In this document: piece by piece, positions 14,674 through 21,960 of the stretch
How the letters are laid out: every line of letters starts with the position of its first letter
How positions within the stretch are numbered: the first letter of the stretch is position 1
From: an uncultured Prevotellaceae bacterium
Lineage (GTDB): Bacteria; Bacteroidota; Bacteroidia; Bacteroidales; Bacteroidaceae
Assembly: GCA_900321425.1 (NCBI GenBank)
Contig: ONWA01000029.1
Location: forward strand, 1-37,896
Reading direction: 5' to 3'
Length of the DNA stretch: 37,896 nucleotides
Translations under genes and position numbers: made by a program
The notes under the pieces: generated by a model
What the model saw: the letters and a program-made list of their open reading frames with translations, nothing else
What the model was told of the DNA's origin: nothing
Database searches by the model: none

Positions 14674-14999
14674 ACAACAAGGAATTTATCGCAGAGCTTT
14701 CGCGAAGAACAGGGTATAGGTCAACAGATACCCAAGCGATGGTAAGGCATCTTATTGACGCTATGAGTGACGTATTTCAGGAGGGAGACGCCGTGTCTGT
14801 GAGCGATTTCGGTATCTTCGAAGTGAAAAAGAAAATGGAACGGATTCTAGTGAATCCTGGTACCCGTCAGCGTATGTTAGTACCTCCCAAACTCGTGTTG
14901 GGCTTTAAACCGAATACGGCCTGGAAGGAAAAGGTGAAGTCGACATCCAGGAATGTGTCGATAAGAAGAAAGGAGGAAAGGCCTAATGGAGAAGCGTAG
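14670..14999 (+). CDS. HU/IHF-family DNA-binding protein
   Basis: The 109-residue HU-like protein begins MNNKEFIAELSRRTGYRS, has the helical dimerisation half, then DAVSVSDFGIFEVKKK. The DNA-binding arm region (RILVNPGTRQRMLVPPKLVLGFKPN) is shown from 14841. The arm's N-P-G-T-R-x-R motif resembles the IHF/HU N-P-x-T-G-x arm. A basic extension of about 16 residues ends it. It overlaps rimO by 4 bp and the next HU-type gene by 14 bp, which implies coupled translation and possibly heterodimer formation with that protein. Confidence 0.9.
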   Translation: MNNKEFIAELSRRTGYRSTDTQAMVRHLIDAMSDVFQEGDAVSVSDFGIFEVKKKMERILVNPGTRQRMLVPPKLVLGFKPNTAWKEKVKSTSRNVSIRRKEERPNGEA

Positions 15000-16182
15000 T
15001 ATACAGTCTGTAGCCGAAATCCTGGTAGAGAAGGCAACCGTCACTAAAAAAGCGTCTGTTGGCTTTGCTACGGCTATGTTTGAAGTGATTCAGGAAGGAC
15101 TTGACCGTGACGGGATAGTGAAAGTCAAGGGACTGGGAACTTTCAAGGTCATTGATGTAGAGGACCGTGAGAGCGTAAATGTAAACACAGGTGAGCGTGT
15201 ATTGATCAGCGGTCACAGTAAGATTACGTTTACACCCGACACAACAATGAAGGAGTTGGTAAACAGACCGTTCTCGCAGTTTGAAACGGTGATTCTCAAT
15301 GATGAAGCCTTCCCGGAGTCAAATGCTCCGATAGAAAAGTTCTTCGAGGGAGAAGAGTCAGAAAAAGAGGCTTCGAAAGATCAACATATTGTCGACGAAG
15401 AATCGGTTGCTCATGAGGAGTCTATAGACCCTGAAGGGAATGATGAAACGGTAGAGTTTACTGTTACTGAGGAAGAACCAGCCGTTATTGAAGAGGAAAC
15501 TGTCCAAAAAGAGGAGAAAGCCGATGAACCTGTTGCGATAGAACCCATGATGGCAGAATCGGAAACAAATGAGCCGGTCGTTATTGAAACATCTACGGAT
15601 AAATCCGTCCTGTGGCTGTTGCCTTTTGTCGTTATATTACTGATAGGTACAACCTGTGCAGGCTACTGGTATGGTAGACAGTCCGTTATCGAGGAGATGG
15701 CGATACAGCCTGAGCAACAGGCACTGGTTGTTGAGGACGCAATAGCTAATGATACCATCGAAAAGGGCGCTGTTAATCCAACAGCGGTCGTTGACACGAC
15801 TGAAGTGTCCACACAACAGGAAGTACAGGAACCGGTTGAACCAGTTAAGGTGGAACAACCCAAACCAGCGGAACAGCCCAAGCCAGTGGATCAGCCAAAG
15901 AAAGTGGAACAGTCACAAACTTCAGCATTCGATCAATATGAGAAGATGGATTCGCGCGTACGCACGGGCGCATATAAGATCATAGGTACTGCAGAGGTGA
16001 TTACCGTAAAACCGGGACAGACACTCAAGCGTCTTTCCCGTACCTATTTGGGCGAAGGAATGGAGTGCTATATGGAAGTGTATAATGGGATAAGTGTGGA
16101 TACCCCTTTGAAAGTCGGGCAACAGATTAAGATTCCGAAGCTCATCACAAAGAAACGATTGAAACAACAACAGAAGAAATAG
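14986..16182 (+). CDS. HU-domain protein fused to a transmembrane span and LysM
   Basis: The 398-residue protein has four parts. An HU-like DNA-binding domain spans residues 1-92 (EILVEKATVTKKASVGFATA, VKGLGTFKVIDVED). A strongly acidic linker covers 105-205, a single transmembrane helix 207-228 (SVLWLLPFVVILLIGTTCAG), and a Pro/Lys/Gln-rich linker 280-310. A LysM module lies at about 336-385 (ITVKPGQTLKRLSRTYLG, QQIKIPK). The predicted topology puts the DNA-binding end in the cytoplasm and the peptidoglycan-binding end in the periplasm. This suggests a physical link between nucleoid and cell wall, which is inference. It is translationally coupled to the preceding HU gene. Confidence 0.85.
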   Translation: MEKRSIQSVAEILVEKATVTKKASVGFATAMFEVIQEGLDRDGIVKVKGLGTFKVIDVEDRESVNVNTGERVLISGHSKITFTPDTTMKELVNRPFSQFETVILNDEAFPESNAPIEKFFEGEESEKEASKDQHIVDEESVAHEESIDPEGNDETVEFTVTEEEPAVIEEETVQKEEKADEPVAIEPMMAESETNEPVVIETSTDKSVLWLLPFVVILLIGTTCAGYWYGRQSVIEEMAIQPEQQALVVEDAIANDTIEKGAVNPTAVVDTTEVSTQQEVQEPVEPVKVEQPKPAEQPKPVDQPKKVEQSQTSAFDQYEKMDSRVRTGAYKIIGTAEVITVKPGQTLKRLSRTYLGEGMECYMEVYNGISVDTPLKVGQQIKIPKLITKKRLKQQQKK

Positions 16183-16209
16183 AAACAACGATTAAAAAAG
16201 AATAATATT

Positions 16210-17205
16210 ATGGCAGAATCTATTGATATCCGTGAGTTGAATATCCGGATAGAACAACAAAGTGGATTTGTAACAAACCTGACATCGGGCATGGATCGCG
16301 TGATTGTGGGGCAGAAGCATTTGGTAGACTCCCTGCTCATCGGACTATTGAGTGATGGTCATGTCCTATTGGAAGGTGTTCCCGGTTTGGCAAAGACACT
16401 GGCTATCAAGACCCTTTCGCAACTGATTGATGCAGGTTACAGTCGTATTCAGTTTACACCCGACCTATTGCCTGCCGACGTAATTGGCACGATGATCTAC
16501 TCGCAGAAAGACGAGAAGTTCCAGGTGAAGAAGGGTCCTGTGTTTGCCAACTTCGTACTGGCTGATGAAATCAACCGTGCTCCGGCAAAGGTGCAGAGTG
16601 CCCTTCTCGAGGCTATGCAGGAGAAACAGGTGACTATTGGTAGTGAGACTTTCCGCCTGCCGAGTCCCTTCTTGGTAATGGCAACACAGAACCCGATAGA
16701 GCAGGAGGGAACTTATCCATTGCCAGAGGCACAGGTAGACCGTTTTATGCTTAAGGTGGTCATTGATTATCCCTCGTTGGAAGAAGAGAAGAAGATTATC
16801 CGCGAGAATATTGTTGGTGAGATGCCGACAGTAACACCTGTGACTACTGCTGATGAGATTATCAAGGCCCGTAATGTGGTGCGTGAGGTTTACATCGATG
16901 AGAAGATTGAGCAATACATTGCCGATATCGTCTTCGCTACCCGCTATCCCGATCGTTATGGCTTGAAGGAGTTGAAAGAGATGATCTCTTTCGGTGGTTC
17001 GCCACGTGCCAGCATCAATCTTGCAAAAGCTTCACGTGCCTATGCATTTATCAAACGTCGTGGCTATGTGGTTCCCGAGGATGTGCGTGCTGTGGCTCAC
17101 GATGTACTGCGCCATCGTATCGGACTTACCTACGAGGCTGAGGCCAGCAATATCACCAGTGAGGAGATTGTATCGAAGATTATTAATAAGGTAGAGGTAC
17201 CCTAA
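16210..17205 (+). CDS. MoxR-type AAA+ ATPase
   Basis: The 331-residue MoxR-family chaperone-like ATPase usually works with von Willebrand A (VWA) proteins on complex assembly or envelope stress. GVPGLAKT (56-63) is the Walker A motif and VLADEIN (116-122) Walker B. QFTPDLLPADVIG and the sensor region VMATQNPIEQEGTYPLPEAQ (157-176) are MoxR hallmarks. FGGSPRASINLAKASRAYAF is the C-terminal lid motif. It is first of the Bat set: the next genes encode a DUF58 protein and VWA proteins. The gap to DUF58 is 36 bp and carries a 9-bp tandem repeat. Confidence 0.95.
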   Translation: MAESIDIRELNIRIEQQSGFVTNLTSGMDRVIVGQKHLVDSLLIGLLSDGHVLLEGVPGLAKTLAIKTLSQLIDAGYSRIQFTPDLLPADVIGTMIYSQKDEKFQVKKGPVFANFVLADEINRAPAKVQSALLEAMQEKQVTIGSETFRLPSPFLVMATQNPIEQEGTYPLPEAQVDRFMLKVVIDYPSLEEEKKIIRENIVGEMPTVTPVTTADEIIKARNVVREVYIDEKIEQYIADIVFATRYPDRYGLKELKEMISFGGSPRASINLAKASRAYAFIKRRGYVVPEDVRAVAHDVLRHRIGLTYEAEASNITSEEIVSKIINKVEVP

Positions 17206-17207
17206 CC

Positions 17208-17238
17208 CTAGTAACACTAGTTAAACTAGTCAAACTAG
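17208..17238. repeat. Three 9-bp tandem units between moxR and the DUF58 gene
   Basis: CTAGTAACA, CTAGTTAAA and CTAGTCAAA follow one another and a fourth CTAG completes the run, directly before the DUF58 start at 17242. It is too short to contain a gene and shows no terminator form. Confidence 0.55.
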
Positions 17239-17241
17239 AAT

Positions 17242-18111
17242 ATGGAAACAAGCGAAATATTAAAAAAAGTCCGTAAGATAGAGATTAAGGCTCGAGGTCT
17301 GAGCTCTAATATCTTCGTAGGTCAATACCATTCGGCATTCAAAGGAAGGGGTATGGCCTTCAGTGAGGTACGTGAGTATCAGTTTGGTGATGATGTGCGT
17401 GATATCGATTGGAATGTGACCGCACGATTCCATCGGCCTTATGTCAAAGTGTTCGAAGAAGAGCGTGAATTAACAGTGATGCTACTGATAGATGTCAGTG
17501 GATCGCTTGATTTCGGCACCAGTCGACAGATGAAACGCGATATGGTTACGGAGATTGCTGCCACCTTGGCTTTCAGCGCCATTCAGAATAATGATAAAAT
17601 CGGAGTTATCTTCTTTTCGGACAAGATAGAGAAATATATTCCTCCCAAGAAGGGGCGTAAGCATATCCTCTATATCATACGTGAAATGCTCGATTTCCAT
17701 CAGGAGAGTCACCGTACTGATATGACTGTGCCTGTAGAATTCCTTTCCAGTGTGATGAAACGTCATTGTACGGCATTTGTGCTGAGCGATTTTTACACAC
17801 GAAGTGATTTCAGTCAGTCTCTGACCATCTGTAACCGTAAGCACGATGTGGTGGCTATTCAGGTATATGACCAACGGGCCAAGGAACTGCCTGACGTAGG
17901 ACTGATGAAGATAGTGGATGCCGAAACCGGCTTTGAGCAGTATATCGACACTGGTTCTAAGAAACTGAGAGAGGCTCATCGGCGGTATTGGCTTACGCGA
18001 CAGCGTGGGTTGACCGAAACATTCCGGAAGAGTAATGTAGACTTTGTGAGTATCGCAACGCATGAAGACTTTGTCAAGGCGCTGCTGATTCTGTTTAAAC
18101 AACGTAGTTGA
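17242..18111 (+). CDS. DUF58-domain protein of the Bat system
   Basis: The 289-residue cytoplasmic protein carries the DUF58 signature GMAFSEVREYQFGDDVRDID followed by WNVTARF (residues 38-64). A VWA-like fold has D84-x-S86-x-S88 (LIDVSGS) as a MIDAS-type metal site. DUF58 proteins always accompany MoxR ATPases and are thought to bridge them to membrane VWA partners. Its stop codon overlaps the next start (TGATG), which indicates coupled translation. No membrane segment is seen. Confidence 0.93.
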   Translation: METSEILKKVRKIEIKARGLSSNIFVGQYHSAFKGRGMAFSEVREYQFGDDVRDIDWNVTARFHRPYVKVFEEERELTVMLLIDVSGSLDFGTSRQMKRDMVTEIAATLAFSAIQNNDKIGVIFFSDKIEKYIPPKKGRKHILYIIREMLDFHQESHRTDMTVPVEFLSSVMKRHCTAFVLSDFYTRSDFSQSLTICNRKHDVVAIQVYDQRAKELPDVGLMKIVDAETGFEQYIDTGSKKLREAHRRYWLTRQRGLTETFRKSNVDFVSIATHEDFVKALLILFKQRS

Positions 18112-19178
18112 TGAAAAAGAAACTGATATCCATTCTGTTGGCAGTTGTTTGTCTGCCAATGGCCGCTCAGGTGAACGTGGAAGCAAGTATTGACTCCATG
18201 CAGATTCTGATTGGTCAACAGACACGTGTCACTGTGACAACAACCTCTCGACAGGATGCGAAAGTGGTGTTCCCATCGTACCGCCCTACAGAATACATCA
18301 CTTCTGGTGTAGAAGTATTAAATATGTCGGACGTACAGATGAAACCCATCGACAATGGAATGGCCCATTTTGTACGGGTATATACTTTGACGTCATTCGA
18401 TGATTCCCTCTATTATCTTCCTCCATTCTCCGTTCAAGTAAATGGGAAGGAATATAAGAGTAAAAGTCTGGCTCTTAAAGTGTTAACGGTTGAAGTTGAT
18501 ACAATTCATGTAGAACAGTTCTATGGTCCTCGTGAGGTACAGGACAATCCCTTCCTGTGGAGTGAGTGGAGTCCGCTGTTCTGGTTGAGTGTAATGATGC
18601 TCCTCCTGTTGACTCTCTGTTATTACCTGTATCTCAGACTGAGGGACAACAAACCCATCATTTCTTCTATCAAACTAGTGAAGCGTCTTCTGCCTCATCA
18701 GAAAGCTATGAAGGAGATAGAAACGATTAAAGCGGAGAAATTGGTAAACTCTGAGAATTCTAAGGAGTATTATACCAAACTGACTGACACATTACGTATA
18801 TACATAGAGGAACGTTATGGCTTCCGTGCTATGGAGATGACCAGTGGTGAGATTATAGAAAGGTTGATGGCTACTCCTGATCAGACCGCTTTGGAGGAGC
18901 TACGCCAACTCTTTTCTACTGCTGACTTGGTGAAATTTGCTAAGTATTCCACGCTCATCAATGAAAATGACATGAATCTGGTGAATGCCATCGACTTCAT
19001 CAACCAGACCAAACAGGAAAATGTTCCTGTAGAAGAGCCGAAACCTCAAATGAGTGAGGAAGACCAACGTTCGCAGAAGACCCGTAGGGTATTACGATGG
19101 ACGATTATCGTCTTGTTGTCGGTAACTGTCCTCGTGCTTGCGTATGTGATATATGGATCATATCAACTTTTAAGTTAG
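18111..19178 (+). CDS. BatD-like membrane protein of the Bat operon
   Basis: The 355-residue protein has a signal peptide (about 1-20, ending PMAAQ). A periplasmic beta-rich domain (about 21-150) follows, with VNVEASIDSMQILIGQQTRV, the opening typical of BatD-type domains. A transmembrane helix lies at about 160-176, then a cytoplasmic helical region (EYYTKLTDTLRIYIEERYGFRAMEMT), and a second helix ends the chain (about 328-350). The ATG at 18111 is used; a TTG one codon earlier also fits. The role is inferred from position between DUF58 and batA. It probably forms the periplasmic part of the MoxR/VWA assembly. Confidence 0.8.
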   Translation: MKKKLISILLAVVCLPMAAQVNVEASIDSMQILIGQQTRVTVTTTSRQDAKVVFPSYRPTEYITSGVEVLNMSDVQMKPIDNGMAHFVRVYTLTSFDDSLYYLPPFSVQVNGKEYKSKSLALKVLTVEVDTIHVEQFYGPREVQDNPFLWSEWSPLFWLSVMMLLLLTLCYYLYLRLRDNKPIISSIKLVKRLLPHQKAMKEIETIKAEKLVNSENSKEYYTKLTDTLRIYIEERYGFRAMEMTSGEIIERLMATPDQTALEELRQLFSTADLVKFAKYSTLINENDMNLVNAIDFINQTKQENVPVEEPKPQMSEEDQRSQKTRRVLRWTIIVLLSVTVLVLAYVIYGSYQLLS

Positions 19179-19182
19179 GAAA

Positions 19183-20181
19183 ATGAAATTTGCAAATCAA
19201 GAATATCTGTTCCTACTTCTGTTAATCATACCTTATCTGTTATGGTATGTGCTGTACAGGAAAAAGACAGAACCGACCCTACGGATGAGCGATACGTTTG
19301 CCTTCCGTTATGCGCCCAAGAGTTGGAAGGTTCGACTGATGCCCTTGCAACTATTGCTCCGTATTCTCGTTTTTGTGCTGGTAGTACTGATACTGGCCCG
19401 TCCTCAGACTTCTAATTCATGGAAGAGCAAGACTGTAGAGGGTATTGATATCATGCTGGCAATGGATGTCTCAACAAGTATGTTGGCTGAAGACTTGAAG
19501 CCCAATCGTATTGAAGCAGCTAAGAATGTGGCTGCAGAGTTTATTGTCGGACGTCCGAATGATAATATCGGATTGACTATTTTTGCCGGTGAAGCCTTTA
19601 CCCAATGTCCGATGACCGTTGATCATAGCTCATTGCTCAATCTGCTGCACAATGTCCGTACTGATATCGCAGCCGTTGGATTGATAGAGGACGGAACTGC
19701 TATCGGTATGGGACTTGCTAACGCAGTAAGTCGTCTGAAAGACTCGAAAGCCAAGAGCAAGGTCGTCATTCTGCTGACCGACGGAAGCAATAACCGTGGT
19801 GACCTGTCGCCGATGACTGCTGCAGAGATAGCCAAGAGCTTGGGTATACGTGTCTATACAATTGGCGTGGGAACGAATAAGACCGCTCCTTATCCGATGC
19901 CTGTAGCGGGTGGGGTGCAATATGTGAATATTCCTGTAGAGATTGACAGTAAGACACTTAGTGAGATTGCCGCTGCTACCGATGGCGATTTCTATCGGGC
20001 TACTAATACTCGTGAGTTACAACAGATATACAAGGAGATCGACCAACTGGAGAAATCGAAACTGAACGTAAAGAACTTCAGTAAGAAGTATGAGGCCTAT
20101 CAGCCTTATGCCATCGCCGCTGTTATCCTGCTACTATTGGAGATATTATTACGTGTGACTATTTTCAGGAGGATACCATAA
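19183..20181 (+). CDS. batA: BatA, membrane-anchored VWA-domain protein
   Basis: The 332-residue protein has N-terminal membrane segments (about 8-24 and 54-72), a VWA domain (about 88-290) and a C-terminal helix (about 305-326). The metal-ion-dependent adhesion site is complete: D95-V-S97-T-S99, T172 in EDGTAIG and D200 in LLTDGSN. Bat proteins were first described as Bacteroides aerotolerance factors and interact with MoxR-type ATPases. The VWA domain faces the periplasm or cytoplasm depending on how the first segments insert; this cannot be settled here. The stop of batA shares its last base with the start of batB. Confidence 0.93.
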   Translation: MKFANQEYLFLLLLIIPYLLWYVLYRKKTEPTLRMSDTFAFRYAPKSWKVRLMPLQLLLRILVFVLVVLILARPQTSNSWKSKTVEGIDIMLAMDVSTSMLAEDLKPNRIEAAKNVAAEFIVGRPNDNIGLTIFAGEAFTQCPMTVDHSSLLNLLHNVRTDIAAVGLIEDGTAIGMGLANAVSRLKDSKAKSKVVILLTDGSNNRGDLSPMTAAEIAKSLGIRVYTIGVGTNKTAPYPMPVAGGVQYVNIPVEIDSKTLSEIAAATDGDFYRATNTRELQQIYKEIDQLEKSKLNVKNFSKKYEAYQPYAIAAVILLLLEILLRVTIFRRIP

Positions 20182-21944
20182 TGTTTAGATTTGAAGACCC
20201 TATATACTTATATCTTTTGATATTAATTCCTGTATTGGCACTCATACGAATGATGACATACTGGAATCAGAAGAAACGATTGCGTAAGTTTGGTGAACCT
20301 GCTTTGTTGAAGGAGCTGATGCCCAATGTATCGCGCTTCCGTCCGCAGGTGAAATTCTGGTTGTTGGAAGCCGCTCTCGCCTTGCTCATCGTTATGCTCG
20401 CCCGTCCACAGATGGGCACTCGCATCTCCCACGAGAAGCGTACAGGTATTGAAACGATTATTGCAATGGACATTAGTAACTCTATGTTGGCAGAGGATGT
20501 TGCTCCTAGTCGACTGGACCGCAGTAAGATGATGGTAGAGAATCTGGTGGATCATTTCACTAACGATAAGATTGGATTGATTGTCTTTGCCGGTGATGCC
20601 TTTGTACAGTTACCTATTACGAGCGATTATGTTTCTGCGAAAATGTTCCTCAGTAATATCGACCCATCGATGATGGGAACACAGGGTACAGACATCGCTG
20701 CGGCTATTAATATGGCTATTCATAGCTTTACACAGGAAGAAGGTATTGGTAAGGCAATTATTGTCATCACTGACGGTGAAGACCATGAAGGCGGAGCCAT
20801 AGAAGCGGCTGAAGATGCCAAGAAACGAGGTATGCGTGTGTACCTTCTCGGTGTGGGATCTACCAGTGGTGCGCCTATCCGTATGCCGGGTACTAATGAC
20901 TATATGAAAGACAATACGGGTAATACCGTGATGTCGGCACTCAACGAGGAGATGTGTAAGCAGATAGCGGAAGCAGGTGGAGGAGCCTATATCCATGTAG
21001 AGAACAATAGCATGGCCCAGCAGCAGCTGAATAGTGAGTTAGACAAATTGTCGAAAAAAGAGACATCCACCACAGTCTATAGCGATTATGACGAACAGTT
21101 TCAGGCATTCGGCATTCTTGCGCTTCTGTTACTCATTATCGAGATATGCATCCTCGACAGGAAGAACCCGTTACTGAAGAATCTCTCTCTGTTTAAACGA
21201 AGACCTCGGTCAGAGTCTTCACAGATAGTTGTTCTCATTCTTGTATCACTCTTGATATCCCTTATACCTCAGACGTCAGTTGCCCAAACCGATCGTCACT
21301 ATATCCGTCAGGGTAACAAACTTTTCCGTCGGGGTAATTATGCTGATGCCGAAGTGTCTTATCGTAAAGCGGTAGAGAAGAATCCACGTAATCCACAGGC
21401 CGTCTTTAATCTGGGCGATGCCTTGTTGGCACAGAAGAAAGACTCCGCTGCTGTGGCACAGTTTGAGCAGGCGGCAAAGTTGGAGACAAATCCCTATCGT
21501 AAGTCTTTGTCATACCATAACATTGGAGTTGTCTGTCAGCAGCGACGGATGTATGGTGAGGCGATAGAGGCCTACAAACAGTCATTACGGCTTGATCCGC
21601 GTTCTGACGAGACCCGCTACAATCTGGAGCTCTGTAAGTATCTGCAGAAGAAACAGCAGCAGAATCAGAACAAGGACCAGAACAAGGACCAGAACAAGGA
21701 TCAAAATAAGGATCAAAACAAAGATCAGAACAAAGATCAAAATAAGGATCAGAACAAAGACCAGAACAAGAAGAACAATCAGCAGGACCAGAAGCAGGAA
21801 CAACAGTCAGACAAGAACCAGATGAGTAAGGAGAATGCCGAACAGCTGCTGAATGCCGTTCTTCAAAACGAGAAACAGACACAGGACAGAATGAAGAAAG
21901 CCATGCGCCAGCCTCGTCGCCGACAGGTGGAAAAGAACTGGTAA
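20181..21944 (+). CDS. batB: BatB-BatC fusion: VWA protein with TPR tail
   Basis: The 587-residue protein joins two Bat components. Residues 1-330 are a BatB: two N-terminal membrane segments, a VWA domain with D97-I-S99-N-S101, and a closing helix near 310-328. Residues 349-370 form a second hydrophobic stretch (LILVSLLISLIPQTSVAQ) that looks like an old signal peptide. After it come about three TPR units (about 372-490), the normal content of BatC. A spacer of eight Q-N-K-D units (496-527) and a basic end (RQPRRRQVEKNW) follow. In many Bacteroides the two are separate genes. The fusion is continuous, with no internal stop. Confidence 0.9.
   Translation: MFRFEDPIYLYLLILIPVLALIRMMTYWNQKKRLRKFGEPALLKELMPNVSRFRPQVKFWLLEAALALLIVMLARPQMGTRISHEKRTGIETIIAMDISNSMLAEDVAPSRLDRSKMMVENLVDHFTNDKIGLIVFAGDAFVQLPITSDYVSAKMFLSNIDPSMMGTQGTDIAAAINMAIHSFTQEEGIGKAIIVITDGEDHEGGAIEAAEDAKKRGMRVYLLGVGSTSGAPIRMPGTNDYMKDNTGNTVMSALNEEMCKQIAEAGGGAYIHVENNSMAQQQLNSELDKLSKKETSTTVYSDYDEQFQAFGILALLLLIIEICILDRKNPLLKNLSLFKRRPRSESSQIVVLILVSLLISLIPQTSVAQTDRHYIRQGNKLFRRGNYADAEVSYRKAVEKNPRNPQAVFNLGDALLAQKKDSAAVAQFEQAAKLETNPYRKSLSYHNIGVVCQQRRMYGEAIEAYKQSLRLDPRSDETRYNLELCKYLQKKQQQNQNKDQNKDQNKDQNKDQNKDQNKDQNKDQNKDQNKKNNQQDQKQEQQSDKNQMSKENAEQLLNAVLQNEKQTQDRMKKAMRQPRRRQVEKNW
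21666..21770 (+). repeat. 12-bp tandem repeat coding Q-N-K-D
   Basis: Eight in-frame 12-bp units encode Q-N-K-D and a ninth partial unit encodes Q-N-K. Units differ at third codon positions (CAG/CAA, AAC/AAT, AAG/AAA, GAC/GAT), so protein sequence is conserved while DNA has drifted. The repeat forms the charged linker after the TPR part of the BatB-BatC fusion. Confidence 0.9.
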
Positions 21945-21960
21945 ATGAACGGTTTTAAAG

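Noticed and set aside
21666-21770. CRISPR-like array
   Set aside because: The units are contiguous 12-bp coding repeats without spacers, in frame inside a gene. No cas genes are in the window.
21406-21882. Open frames opposite and out of phase with the Q-N-K-D repeat, giving C/S/D-rich, L/V-rich and R/T-rich low-complexity proteins
   Set aside because: They are simply the repeat read in other frames.
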